A DNA stretch of 64,000 bases. Source: Sphaerolaimus hirsutus (lineage: Eukaryota; Nematoda; Chromadorea; Monhysterida; Sphaerolaimidae). The stretch lies in NCBI GenBank assembly GCA_964036195.1, contig OZ038452.1:19045785-19109784 (forward strand). The letters run 5' to 3'. Below, in pieces: positions 1-12,157 of the stretch (position 1 is its first letter; each line of letters begins with the position of its first letter). Made by a program: the position numbers and the translations under genes. Below the pieces are notes generated by a model, which did not search any database, was not told the DNA's origin, and saw only the letters and a list, made by a program, of their open reading frames with translations.

Positions 1-213
1 GCGTAAATACTTATAGAAGTCCGTAGAGTCTTATACTCAATGGTTTTTGTTGCATTTACGACGTCTGCGTACGTTTGGAACGACAATTTCGTACTGGGAT
101 TTCAAAAAATTTCTGGCGAAATAATAAACACCCCCTCATCTAACCCCCTCAAAATTTCCACTCTGAAAAAATAAACCCCCAGGGGGTAATTCGAGGAAAC
201 ACGGTATTCAAAA
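1..213. repeat. Right part of a TACCGTATTTCC-type element
   Basis: This stretch is homologous to 9960-10222, 39850-40109 and 40110-40323: a stem around TTTTTGTTGCATTT and CGTCTGCGTACG, then TGGGATTTCAAAAAATTTCTGG, CCCCCTC runs, and GAGGAAACACGGT at the end. The left end lies outside the window. Confidence 0.6.
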
Positions 214-1057
214 ATAGCGGAAAAGTGCTAAATAAAAGGCACTATGCAGCGAGGTCATGGCGCGGAAGAAAATGACCGCGTACTGCGTGGTAGTGGTGAG
301 TGTGTGTGTAGCGCGCAGATAAAAGTAGCTGTAACTTTTGGTTGGAAAGAGATATCGATCTCATTTTTGTTTTAATGAGTTTCTCTCGATCAGGAGAATA
401 GGATAGCATGTTCAAAAAGCAAACTTTTGCGGAAATTTTGCATTTTGAAATCGGGCTAAATCGATATATAAACAAATGTGTATCTCCGATTTGACCTCAG
501 AAATGAACTCTCCGAACATTTGTGATCATTTTAACATTTTAATGACTAAAATCGGTTCACAAATGACCGAGCTATTGATGTTCAAGTTTGCATGTTCTCG
601 GCGACACCCAAAAAAACCCGCAAATGACAGTGTTTTTTTGCCCCCCCCCTATCTCCGGTCTGGGGGGTCGTAGAAAAAAATCGTCAAAATTGTGCGTAGC
701 CCCAACATTTAACTTTATCATATCCAAATTTCAACATTTTTCGCCAAGCGGTTCCCGAGTTATTAGCACGCGCCGGCAGATGAACCCCCCCCCCAAAATG
801 CTAACCCCAAAATCCCCTATGGCTGCAGCTCACAGGGAAATGCAACTTTCACTATAAATATCCAACTTCTGCGTAAAAATGTTGCGCGCATGCGTGAGTT
901 TTTCCAACAGCGTGAAGAATTATCACCAGATTGCTCCCGGTAGCTGCAATTTCTTGTAAATACACTCAACGTTGTCCTTTCGCTGTACGTATCTGTATGT
1001 ATATTTACATACCGCATTACCTCCAATATAACGCATCCCTCCAATATAAGGTACCGT

Positions 1058-1265
1058 AATGTGGCCACACAAGCAAGTTTTCAATGTTCCTTTTTGAAAA
1101 CTCGTAAATCAGCATTGAACTCATTGAGTTTTCTAGAATGGGTCATTTTTACTCTCCGTCAACTGTAGGTGACGGGCATGTCATTCTAGAAAACTCTAAT
1201 GCATTCAATGCAGATCTACAAGTTTTCAAAATTTTGCTTGAAAACTAGCTTGTGTGGCCACATTA
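1058..1265. mobile_element. MITE with ATGTGGCCACACAAGC ends
   Basis: Terminal inverted repeats ATGTGGCCACACAAGCAAGT and the complementary right copy flank about 200 bases. The centre is a second palindrome containing CTCCGTCAACTG-TAGGTGACGG. No ORF. Related by ends and core to the elements at 15640 and 32803. Confidence 0.65.
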
Positions 1266-1866
1266 CCTCGAATTATCCCCCCCTTGAATTAAGCCCCCCC
1301 CATTAACCCCCCTCAAAATGGGCTGGAGAAATAATAAACCCCACCCCCTCGAAATAGCCTCCCTCCGGAATGATGTACATCATGTATGCAATGTACATGG
1401 TCCGGCTGAAAACAGCTTTTGTAAAGTAATGGAAAAATTTGTCACATGTTTTTCGTGTAAATGTATAATGATAACATTTTTCTGGTCTGCATGTATGATT
1501 CCGATTTTTTGTAAAAATTTTGTAAAATTTCTGTAAAATTTTTGTAAAACGGTGTCATTTTATTTTATAAACGACTTTTGGGAATAAAATAAAATGAAAT
1601 GAAACAAGAATAAAATTAAAATACAATTTGTATACAATTTTTATAAAATTTGTATACAAATAATTTTTATAAAACCAACCCTGACTCTGAAGCTAACCCT
1701 GTTTGCGGGCTCTGCAAACAAACAGCCCCCCCCCAGCTCAAAAATCCTGGATACATCCCTGCTAATATCAAGTCCTGCCTAAGGTCCTGTGACCATAAGT
1801 GTGATAAATTACAGCAAAGCTCAAAATTCCCGGTAAACTGACTTAACTGTCAAATGCACTTCCAAC

Positions 1867-2664
1867 TAGGGTGTCAAAAAATTTTTTTACGGAAAACGGA
1901 AAGGTCAAAAAAAATTGTCGGCTGGAAAACGGAAAACGGAAAAATGAAATGCCGGAAAACAGAAAACGGAAAGCCAAATTTTCACGGAAACGGAAAAAAT
2001 AAAGTGAAATTTGCACGGTAATAGACAAATTTGCAGAAGGAAAAAATACAGGTTTGCCTGTTTGGCTTTGATTGTGGTAGCTGTACATTCTGCAACTATG
2101 GATCATGCCAGTAACTTGTAGTTCAAGCTTAACTGAACCAACAAAAAATCATCAAAAGGTAGCAAAAATACACTACAACAACAATAAGAATTTAGCAAAA
2201 GTGAACTTTGATGTAACTGAACAGTAAAAAGTATACTCTGCGGACTGCAAAGTATGTGTCCAAAATTACTGTGTTTTTTACAGATTTGGATACAGATAAA
2301 AATTATGAATGACAGAAGAACCTGGTAGTTATAAACACCATAGTGGAAAAGATAAATACAGATTGGAATAACAATGTAAAAATGCCTGAAAACTGAAAAC
2401 TGAAAAATAGCCTGGAAAAATGGAAACGTAAAGGTAAAAATTTTTCAGCCAGAAAACGGAAAAATGGGCCGGAAAAACGGAAACGGAAAGGTAAAAAATT
2501 TTCAGCTGCCGGAAAACGGAAAACGGAAAGGTAAAAAATTTTCAGCTGCCGGAAAACGGAAAACGGAAAGGTAAAAATTTTTCCGCTGCCGGAAAACGGA
2601 AAGGTAAAAAATTTTCCTGCGGAAAAGCGGAAATGGAAAACGGAAACGGAAATTTGACACCCTA
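1867..2664. mobile_element. hAT-like foldback element, GGAAAACGG arms
   Basis: The element starts TAGGGTGTCAAAAAAT and ends TTTGACACCCTA, flanked by exact 8-bp direct repeats CTTCCAAC (1859-1866 and 2665-2672). The interior is near-continuous GGAAAACGGAAAC-type repeat on the left and again on the right, around a short unique centre. No transposase ORF is present. Eight-bp duplications and short TIRs are hAT features. Confidence 0.85.
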
Positions 2665-3194
2665 CTTCCAACTGACTTGCGAGTTGCGACTTTTCAAGTG
2701 CAGTGTTCAAATTTTGCCGTGAATTTGAACCTTTCTGTGAAATTAATCACAATCGTCACAATTTTACAATTTATTTACATCGTGCACTTTACGTTTTTCT
2801 TCCACGGTTCAAATAAAATGAATTGTCGAATTATTATCCAAGCAAACAATAAGACTAATAACATTTCAGCATAAAACTGCGAAAACCAGCGTTAAAATTT
2901 GGAAACGTTCTGGCGTCAGTCAAAAAGTACTTATTACTTTTGTAGCCATCAACTTGTGAACATTTTAACTTATCTGACCGAGGAGTCATTCGAGACAGAG
3001 TTACTCAAAATACACTCCCCTTCGGCAGACGTCATCATAGCTATGGGAAAAAATTTGCATTCAGTACACAATGTGGCCTATATTTGCTACACGATGCGTA
3101 TTTTTACATGGCACTCGCCAGACAGCTCAAACGCTCAGTCAACTAAACTGACGTTTAGCGACCCAAAATTCAACAGAACAACAAACTAACCAAC

Positions 3195-3820
3195 AAGATT
3201 AGGCAGTTTCGATGCCATTTTCTTTGGTATTTTGGTCAAATGATTGGCGTGAAGTGAAACTCTGGTCACGCGGTCGCAGTAGCCCCGCAGCAGGAAATAC
3301 ACCGCGTCGGGAATGTGCACCAAATCGCAGGATGACAAGTCTGGAAAACGTTTCGGATTGGATCGTTTTGGGTTCAATCAAATGGCCAGCTTCCATGATC
3401 TACACCGTTTTCAGATTCCGAGCACCCAAACATTTACATATCTAGCACATTTACATGGTTCTATCTTAACAGCCTACCTTTTATAAAAGTTTACTTTTTG
3501 ATAAAAACGAATGGCACGTGTCACTTTCAAGATGCCACCAGTCGAGCTCGAAAATTACCTAAAAAAAATATATATCACCTCTTATCACAAAAATGCATCG
3601 AAACGCACCCGGCGTGACATGACAATGTCGAGACGAAACGCGGAAAACTGATAAAACGCGGTGCACTATAACCCCGGTGGAAGCCACTACCGAACAATTC
3701 AAATTGACATTTTTTACCTAAAAATCCGCCATTTTCCTTCGCATCGTTGCATTTGTGCACGACTTTTGTCACTGCGCGCCCGCTTGAACTGATTGCTTGA
3801 ACCACTGGCGCCGTGGGCAT
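3195..3820 (-). CDS. LRRC20: LRRC20-like leucine-rich-repeat protein, 5' part only (two exons)
   Basis: Two minus-strand exons join in phase: 3820-3718 (ATG, 34 codons plus one base, donor GTAAAA) and 3340-3195 (acceptor CCAG). The junction restores an Asp codon. The protein starts MPTAPVVQAISSSG and continues through an AVTKVVHKCND helix into DLSSCDLVHIPDAVYFLL and VSLHANHLTKIPKKM, which are LRR strands. The order of a short N-terminal helix followed by DLS-C-LV--P matches my memory of vertebrate LRRC20, a small all-LRR protein without a well-defined function. The exon-2 donor is ambiguous: GTTGGT after 3195, or GTTAGT four bases further. Remaining LRR exons would lie below 3190, and I found none down to base 1, so the gene probably continues off the window or is truncated. 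A cryptic in-frame ORF through the intron is not used. The homology call is from motif recognition only. Confidence 0.75.
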
Positions 3821-4220
3821 TTTCTCCGGTGATTTTGAACTTTTTCTGGCCGAAAATGTGGTTAGATAAAAATAGCAGATAAAGCAGATAGGTTAGGTAG
3901 CAGATAAAAATTTTAAGATTTGAAATAGTGAGAAATAGTGTGTTTAGCTTTCTGGAAAAAGCTTTCTGGAAAAAGATTGTCTGGAAATGATTGAATAACA
4001 AATTAAAGTGCGTCAAATGAACAGAAATATTTTTGGTCGGAAGCAAAAACAAACATGTTCGAATGAAATAAATAACGTCCGCAGAACAGCCAGAAAAGCT
4101 GATGCGCAGCGGCACAGAACAAACTGATGCAGTTTCCTCAAATAAAAGCTAAAATCAAAAATTCAGTGAGTTTCACGAAAGCTTGTATTGTATGACTCAT
4201 ATGTAAAGCAGAGCGGGAAA

Positions 4221-4433
4221 ATGATGATGGACATGAGGTACGTTGCTGCAAAATACCATGTGGATTTCGTTGACGCAGCGCCGGGAAATGCCACCCAGAG
4301 ATTTTTTCTTGTTGTGCCGAAAGCTCAAAAGTCCGATGAAAATTTGTCACCAATTAATTTACAACGACAAACTTCTCCACCCATGCAAGTTGTACTAGTT
4401 ATAGGTGTTGTACATACGCAGTACACCGAGTGA
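4221..4433 (+). CDS. Small ORF of unknown nature (doubtful)
   Basis: An ATG at 4221 opens a 70-codon frame (begins MMMDMRYVAAKYHVDFVDA) head-to-head with the LRRC20-like gene, about 400 bases from its ATG. Amino-acid composition is balanced and not repeat-derived, unlike most open frames nearby. A possible donor (CAA|GTTGTA) follows codon 55, so it could be a first coding exon. I recognise no family, signal peptide or membrane segment, and found no convincing downstream exon. It may be chance. Confidence 0.2.
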   Translation: MMMDMRYVAAKYHVDFVDAAPGNATQRFFLVVPKAQKSDENLSPINLQRQTSPPMQVVLVIGVVHTQYTE

Positions 4434-7400
4434 GTGTGTATATGTGTGTAGGCTAAAAAACAGTGAGTTTCAACGACACACAGCCCAGTTTGTCAGACTC
4501 AGACAAACCATTTATGGGCCGTATGGAACGTGTCAACCCCAGCACGAGGTAACTATGGAATGAGTCATCCAATTAATCGACTAGTCAACTCGTTTGCACA
4601 TAAAAACATTTATTGGACTCATTCCAGACGATGTGGCTGTATTCAGATTCAAGCCGAAAGTGTGTGCATGTAGTGCTGCAAAAACCACTCATCAAAAATT
4701 GTGCTAATTTCAAATTTATATTGAGCCATGCAGTTCCATATGCATCTGCCTGTTTTCGCAGCACTGCAAAGAAATTGGCCAGTGAATCCAAGAGCAAAAA
4801 TATAAAAGAAATCTTCACAGATTTACATTTTTATCCAGAAATTTTTGGAATTTACATTTACTATTTTTCCTATTTTATTAGTTTCTGTTCAAACTGGGTT
4901 GGTTGATTCGTTACACATTGGGTGTTACGTTATTACACTGGCATTGTGAGGTCAACAGAGGCGCTGGTTTGGTTGACTCGTTGGTTACACATTGCAGTGG
5001 TTAACTAGTGCGCCCCTGCCAATTTAGATACTCCAGCCCAGTACCAACTGGGTCCGCATTTTTCAGTTTGCCAAATGTGAGCAGACACAGGAGAAAATTT
5101 TCGATTTACGTTTATTATGCACTGTCATCGCATATTCAATCATGGGATACCCCTAACCTAAGGCCTTTCAAAAAGACCCAGAATATTCATGTCAATCATT
5201 TATCAACTTGGAATAATCACATCTTGCAAAATGCATTACACAATTCAACAGCACTGACGCTAATAACAGGTATTTAGATAGATTGCTTTCAGCTTGTACT
5301 CCTGAGATATGTGTGAGTTACAAGTGATTGAAATTCCTGACAAGTATTTTCAAGTGGCATAGCAAATGGCTCCCACTCTAAACCATAAGATGCCATAAGT
5401 GAGGCATGTCATGCAGATTCAACGTGAATGAAATTTTGGATGAAAACATCCAGTGTGTGGTATTTATTTCCACTGCTGAATGAATAATCTTTCTTCAAAC
5501 ATTTGCCCATGTTTTTTTAATTGCATATATTGCACCCATGTCATATCAGAAACTGAGAAAAACCTATCTACATATTTATAACTTCACACAAAGTCTCGTG
5601 GAGCAGTTTCATCAAGACCTTTGAATCAAGATCAAGGGAATTTTAATGATGACTGGGTGCATTTTTTCAATGGTTTATAATAAAACACATTTAAAAAACA
5701 AAACTGCCAAACAATTTTTCCAACAGAACTTAACAGAAAAATTAATTTGTATGGAAAAGTGAAAAATGGCTGAAATTTTGCTGGAAATAGAAAAAATGGC
5801 TGAAGTTTGATGCAAATGGAAAAAAATTGCAGAAAAGTTGCTGGAAATGGAAAAAAATTTGCAGAAACTTTTCTGGAAACAGAAAAAACTCATGTAATTG
5901 AAAACCTGCATGCATGTTTACTAGTTTGGCTGAAAAATAAAATGAAAGTTGTTCTGGAAAAGGGAAAATAGAGTGAAAACAGAAAATTTAGCCAGAAAAT
6001 GGAAAAAAGCATAAAAACTGAAAATTTAGCCAGAAAATGGGAAAAATGGGAAAAAAGAAAATTTAGCTGGAAAACAGAAAATAAGCCAGAAAAAAATGAA
6101 GCAGCAATGGAAAAAATTTAGCAACTGGAAAATAAAAACAGAAAAAAATGTCTGCAGAAAAAGAAAAGTTGATACCCTACTCATAGCCATATCTGTGAGC
6201 TTTTGGAAAAACAAAACATTTTTTTGTTTCAAAGAGGGGTGATTGAAAAATGTTCTTTTTCATCTGTGTTAAAATGCAGAAATGGAAGGTTTCCCACTAA
6301 GAATACAACAAAAGTAATGAAAACGACCCCCAGTGTTAATCTGTATATGAAGTTGTGTGCTTGCATGCAAAAATTGCATGGAAACATACCTTGTGAATCT
6401 AAGCCAAAATTTTAGTGATATTATTTGAAAAACAACATGAAGATGTGTAAAAAATCAGCACATACACAGCATACCCTATTTGTGAAACCGGAATTCAACA
6501 AGAAATTTATAATGTGGAAATATAGTAACCCGAAAGAATGGGCTTTGGAAACACACGAAAACCACATATTTACAGAACTGCAAAATAAAGACATCCAAAA
6601 AGTTACAACATTTGTACCACCACCGGGGCCCGCCCCCCGGACACGTCTGCACGTTTTGCTCCTGCGGCTCGTGCCAGCCACGGGGTACAAAATCAATAAA
6701 GGACCCCAGTGCCGCGCTCACAGCCACGTGCGGATTCAAACGCCCCGGCTGCACGTAGAAACATTTTTTTGTCGCCCATTATCACTTATTGATGCGGAGA
6801 TACCTAGAGGTGATTACAACATGCACTTTTGCATGAATCTTTTCAGTCTGTGCACATAGGCGCCCTAATTCTTAGTTAAGACGGTTTTTTTCACTTCATT
6901 TTATTGGAACTTTCACCTGACTGCGCTTAATGTTGCGATATTATTTAGTATTCCCTATTCCTTTCGCTCAGAAATCCATGCAAAGCATGCACTCCTCCGC
7001 ATAACCTTATACCACAGATGCATGCATTTCGAAGTAGGAAGGCATGCATTGTGTTTGCGGAGAATCAATATATTATCTCGTAGTTATGTCACGTGTGTAT
7101 AGTCATGTCATTTTTGCCATACACTGTATTTTAAAATAAAGCCAGGCATTGATAAAGTATTACTGAATGCCATCCATTCACTCATTGAGGCATACTAATA
7201 GAGAATTTGACCGTTATAACAGTCAATCGCCAACCCTATTTTATGTTTTCGGCGGCAATTTCGGGAAGCGAAAATACTTTGTTGTTAGCGGCAGTGCTGG
7301 CAGGTGTTTTTCGACCATTTTTAACTAATTTAGAAAAGCAATTGAATATACAAATAGAATGATGAACGGCGGCAAAACGTTTTCGTACCGTTTCATTATT

Positions 7401-7738
7401 CATTCCGCAAGTTTGTCGCGTTGGTGCAGGCAATCGCTATGAGCTGTGAGTAATGATGTAAAAATTGTCAGGAATTTTGCGCTGACTATCATAAATGCTA
7501 AAAGCCGCAGATGGCATGCGACAGTGTTCAATTCACTTCATTTAATGCAAATAGTCCAATGTAGCAAGCAATTTAGTACGTTCACAGGAAAATTCATATA
7601 ATACAGTACACACTCACTCCGGCCTAACACAACCTAACCTACAATCAATCGATTAAATCTACAGTTCAAAATACCCTCATCATCAATCAAATCGACCCTA
7701 AATACATCGACTCTCCCACCCAACACCGGCCCTACAGC
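4434..7738. other. Intergenic, no convincing gene
   Basis: Apart from the decayed GGAAAA element at 5655-6179, I see no gene I would support. The longest open frame (6425-6859, 144 codons) has no recognisable domain and no splice context. The last 150 bases before 7739 presumably hold the PAQR3 promoter and 5' UTR, without an obvious TATA box. Confidence 0.4.
5655..6179. mobile_element. Degraded GGAAAA-type element
   Basis: It has the same organisation as 1867-2664 but is decayed: repeated GGAAAATGG and GCTGGAAA units and a right end GTTGATACCCTA. The left end is only approximate and no duplication is recognisable. Confidence 0.5.
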
Positions 7739-10700
7739 ATGTCACACCTAACTATGGCCAGGCAGGTGTCGCAATCGGCCATAAACGCGCTGCGCACCAA
7801 CAGACCCGGCGACAACTGCGCCACCTGCCTGGCAGTGACCACGTCCACGCACAACTTGCACGCGAGCACCGTACGCGGCGACGCGCCAGTCGACCAGATG
7901 GGCACGCCGTATAGGAGAAAGAGAGTGAGCCAGACGGATGGGAAAGCCAAGTTCGGCCTTGGCGAGGAGACTGAGGAGAATGATGAGCACAGTTATGAGG
8001 TGGTTGATGAGCATACTGAAGAGGATTTGTTGCTGGGAGACACTGTGAGTATTTGATCATCGGTTTTGAAAAGTCGTGACAAGTGATTTTTGATACCGCT
8101 TACCGTTCTGTGACGGTCGCTTCGCATACAAAAATTAACAGTTCAGTCACACACAATTTGAGGCGAGAAATGGCAATTTGAAGTGAATTAACCCCCCCCC
8201 CCCCTTGAATTAAGCCCCCTCGAAATACCCCCGGGTAGGCAGATAAATATATTTACACGCTACGATGAATTTCGAGTTGCCACAAATCCACATTGTAACA
8301 TATTCCAACATCGCGCAGGCGCCTATCTGCCACGAGCACGGCTTCTTTGCCACGCTGCCGCAGCAGTCGGTGCCGCACTACGCCAGGGTGCCCTTTGTCC
8401 ACACCGGCTACAGGCCGACCAAAATGTCCCTTGGGCTGTGCCTCAAAAGTGCCCTTACCCTGAACAATGACACATTGAATATTTGGACACATTTGGCCGG
8501 ATTTGTGTTTTTTACGCTGTGCCAGTGTTACGACAACGCTTACTCGCTGCCTAATTTGGGTGGACATTGGACGGACCACGTGCTCATTAGTTCCACGCTA
8601 TTCTGCTTTCAGGTGATTTTGTAGTGGGAATCAGGGGTTTAGTCAATTTGGACCCCACCGGTGGTTCGTATAGATAGAAACTCGCCCCTTCCGAAGGGAT
8701 AGATAGCTGAAAAAATATATATTTTTTGGAGGGGGGCGGGGGGGTGGTTCGAGGGATAGTAGCCGAAAAATTTCACTCGGGATCGATAGATAGCTGAGCG
8801 GCCCAGGGGTAGTGATGGAAAAAGCGCCAGGACTTTGGCGCCAAGCGCCAAAGCGGCCATGGCGCTTTTCTGAACCCCAGCGCCAAGCGCCAATGGCGCT
8901 AGAGCAAAATAGCGCCAAGCGCCAAGCGCCGGAAGCGTCATGGCGCTTTTTGCTTTGGCGCTAGCGCCAAGCGCCAGCGCCAGGCATATTGTTCCTGGCG
9001 CCAGGCAAAAATAGCGCCAAGCGCCAAAAGCGCCGTGGCGCTTTTTGTGGGTATGGCGCCAAGCGCCCAGCAAAATAGCGCCAAGCGCCAAAAGCGCCAT
9101 GGCGCTTTTTCTTTTGGCGCCAGGGCCATGGCGCTTTTCTATCACTACCCAGGGGATAGTTAGATCCCTACCCCCCATACTGAACCCGTGTGAATATTTT
9201 CGCAGTTGCCATATCATTATCATTTTTTCCAAGATCCACCTTGTACGTTACAGGTATGCATGCTCCTATCCAGCATTTACCACACGTTTTCGTGCAGTTC
9301 TGAGCAAATGCATGACAAGTTTCTCGCGCTTGATCTTATGGGCATCACGATGGCTGTGCTTGGATTTTATTTGTCTGGCATCTTTTATGGATTTTACTGT
9401 ACTCAGGTAAGTCCCACACAAAATGTATAAACCCACCTATTTTTTTCTTTTTTAGGGGGGGTCGAGGTTTGCGCAGAGGGTCTGATATAGCCGACCATTT
9501 TTTTCTTTGGGGGGGGCGGTTAGCCGAGACTCAATAAATATATAGGCGGTGTAGAAGGCAACAAAACAAGAAAAAACGCTTAAACTAAATGAAAATTAGC
9601 TTTATCAATATTTTTAAATAAAAACTATCCAAAATAGACAATAGGTATAAGTGTCAGTTATTTAGAAGGTAAAAACGGTGAAAAAGAAACAAATGTTTGC
9701 GGGTAATCGGCTATTAATAGTGAAATGGACAAGACAAACAACCTAAAATCAGGAGTTAGGTGAATTTGGCCATAGTGTTTCAAGTCAAATCAAACTTAAA
9801 TCAAAAGTGCCGTATTTCCTCGAAATACCCCCCCTCAAAATGGGTACTATGAATTTATTAACCCCCCCTCGAAATACCCCCCCCCCAAATTCAGTGTATA
9901 CAGAACGTAGATGACAAAAGCTGCGTTCTGTGATCCGGGAAACGCAGAACACACGTTAAAACAATGACTATGTTATGTTATAACAGGGTTTATGCCGTTT
10001 ACGTACTTATATAAGTCTATATAGTCTTATAAATGGCGGTTTTTGTTGCATTTTTCGAAGTCTGTGTACGTTACAAACAGCGATTTAGTACTGGGATTTA
10101 AAAAAATTTCTGGCGTAATAATAAATCCCCCCTCGAAGTACCCCCTTGTTTAACCCCCCTCCCCCCTAAAATTTCCACGCTGAAAAAATGAACCCCCCGG
10201 GAGTAATTCGAGGAAATACGGTGGATGAAAAGCTCTCAAAACTTACTCATAAAGTCAGATAGCTTGAAAATTTAGAGGCAACCCACCAAACCTCATTGGA
10301 AAGCACTGCCTACAAACTAGGGTGTCAAAAAAAAATTTTACGGAAAACGGAAACGGAAAATTTTTTTAAGCGGCCGGAAAACGGAACGGAAAACGGAAAA
10401 AAAATTTCACTTGGCGGAAAACGGAAACAGAAACGGAAAAAAAAAATTTTAGCGGCCGGAAAACGGAAAGAGGCTGGAAAAATGGAAACGGAAAAATCAA
10501 ATTTGCACGGAAATGGAAAAACTTGCTGAAATTTTGCTGGAAGAGGAAAAAAATTTCCAGTAATTTTGCTGGTAACAGAAAAAATTTTCACATCATTGAC
10601 AATCTGCATGAATTTTTACCAGTTTGGCTGATCAAAAAACAGAAAGTTTAGCCAGAAAAGGGTAAAATGAGGCGGAAAAATGAAAAATTGAGGCGGAAAA

Positions 10701-12157
10701 TGGAAAAAAGGCGGAAAAACTGGAAATTGAGCCGGAAAACGGAAAAAGGCGGAAAAACTGGAAATTGAGCCAGAAAACGGAAAAAGGTGGAAAACTGAAA
10801 ATTTAGCTGGAAAACGGAAAATGAGCCGGAAAAACGGAAACGGAAAAAAAAGTTGCCGGAAAACGGAAACAAAATTTCAGCAGCCGGAAAACGGAACGGA
10901 AAACGAAAAAATTTGCCTGCGGAAAACGGAAACGGAAAACGGAAATTTGACACTCTACTACAAACACACCTCTATTTACAGCCCTGGCGCGATATTTACA
11001 TCGCGCTGTTCGGGATTCTATGCATTGGCACGCTCGCCTTGCCGATCAGGGCAGATTACACCACGCCCCAGTTCGCCGGCGGCAGATTAGCATGGCACCA
11101 CATTGTGTATATAAGTGAGTTCGTTTTCTCTCGTGAAACAATGGGAGGAAAGTGGTAGTGGTGTATGACGGCTAGCATTGAAAAAATCTCTTATTTAAAA
11201 AAAGAAAATATCAAAAAATCTTATATTTTGATATTTTCTCTAGGGTTTTTTTCAGATAGATTTAAATATGTTTTATTTATGAGACTAAAATATCTTATTA
11301 TCATTTTCTCTGCATAAAACTTAGAGATTCAATTTGGTATACTTTCATACGAGAGATTTTCTAAGATTATATTTTCTCAAAATCACCTTTTTTCAATGCT
11401 AATATTAGCATTGTCAACCGCCATCCAGCGAATTCCCAGTCACACACCACCCTCCCCACCCCCACATCGCTCAAACCAAACCCACACCCCAAAGTACCCC
11501 CCAATCCCCCTCCCACCCAGGCATAGTGCTGTACGGGGTGCTGCCGACGGTGCACTGGGTGTGGCTGCACGGCGGCTCCGACTCGCCCATCGTGCAGCGC
11601 TTCATGCCCAACGTGCTCGTGCTCTACGTGCTGCTCGGCGCCGCGTTCGCCGTCTACGCGTTCAGTGTGCCAGAGAGATTTCAGCCTGGTGAGTGCGGGC
11701 TTTGAGTGGTTGGGTAGTGGAGTGTGGGTGTCGGTGGAAGCTTTCAGATTTTTCGCCGTCAACGGCCCAGCGACCACTTCCATACCTTATCATCCGTCAT
11801 TGGGCCAGGACAAACAAATTGATATATCACAAACGTTTTTGTATTGCAACAAAATAATAAAACCATCTGTGAATATTTTAAAAATAGTTCATTTTGATCT
11901 AGACAGTGGTAAATGGAAACTGAAAAAAGCTTCGCAACCCCCCGCCCCTCGAACCCCGCCAGCCCCATCACCACCCCAACATAAATACCGAAAAAACTAG
12001 AGTGCCACCACCTGTCTCAGGCAAGTTCGACCTGATCGGCTGGTCGCACCAGTGGTGGCACGTGCTCATCTTCATGGCCATGTTGTGGTGGCGCAGCGCC
12101 GGTCTCGAATACGTCCAGTTCAATTTGACCAAGCCGTGCCACAAGTGGACGCAATGA
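7739..12157 (+). CDS. PAQR3: PAQR3-like seven-transmembrane receptor family protein, six exons
   Basis: Exons are 7739-8044, 8319-8612, 9254-9406, 10982-11114, 11521-11688 and 12021-12157 (stop TGA 12155-12157). All junctions keep frame and total 396 codons before the stop. PAQR signatures appear in order: NNDTLNIWTH before the first membrane helix, MLLSSIYHTFSC after the second, and SHQWWHVL near the C-terminus. These carry the Ser and His residues typical of the family's metal-binding core. FCFQVCMLLSSIYH, TVHWVWLHGG and VPERF match vertebrate PAQR3 (RKTG), a Golgi protein known to retain RAF kinases. The first exon adds about 100 acidic, non-conserved residues before the PAQR region. It joins in phase and has an ATG in fair context, but its membership is less certain than the other five exons. 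Intron 2 holds a GGCGCC-rich element, intron 3 a TACCGTATTTCC-type and a GGAAAACGG-type element. I saw no clear AATAAA close to the stop. Confidence 0.92.
8810..9147. mobile_element. hAT-like element, GGCGCC-rich arms, exact 8-bp TSD
   Basis: Ends are TAGTGATGGAAAAAGCGCC and its complement (GGCGCTTTTCTATCACTA), flanked by CCCAGGGG on both sides (8802-8809 and 9148-9155). The body alternates GGCGCCAAGCGCC and AGCGCCATGGCGCTTTT. It sits in PAQR3 intron 2, itself inside an older AGATAGATAGCTGA-type repeat (about 8640-9185). Confidence 0.85.
9809..10222. mobile_element. TACCGTATTTCCTCG-type element in PAQR3 intron 3
   Basis: Inverted ends CCGTATTTCCTCGAAATA and GAGGAAATACGG enclose poly-C tracts and an inner segment shared with 1-213 and 39421-40323. 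No ORF. Target duplication is not clear. Confidence 0.65.
10318..10957. mobile_element. hAT-like foldback element, GGAAAACGG arms
   Basis: Ends TAGGGTGTCAAA and TTTGACACTCTA, flanked by exact CTACAAAC repeats (10310-10317, 10958-10965). The arms consist of GGAAAACGGAAACGG units. The insertion ends only 24 bases before PAQR3 exon 4, so it replaced most of the natural acceptor region. Confidence 0.85.

Noticed and set aside
2303..2710. Long open frames rich in Phe/Arg/Ser/Pro in the GGAAAACGG arrays (also near 10325, 10648, 23830, 54260, 54759)
   Set aside because: They are translations of tandem repeats inside transposons, occur in several frames, and have no start context or domain.
6425..6859. 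144-codon ORF
   Set aside because: No recognisable domain, no conserved motif, opposite-strand ORFs of equal quality; not supported as a gene.
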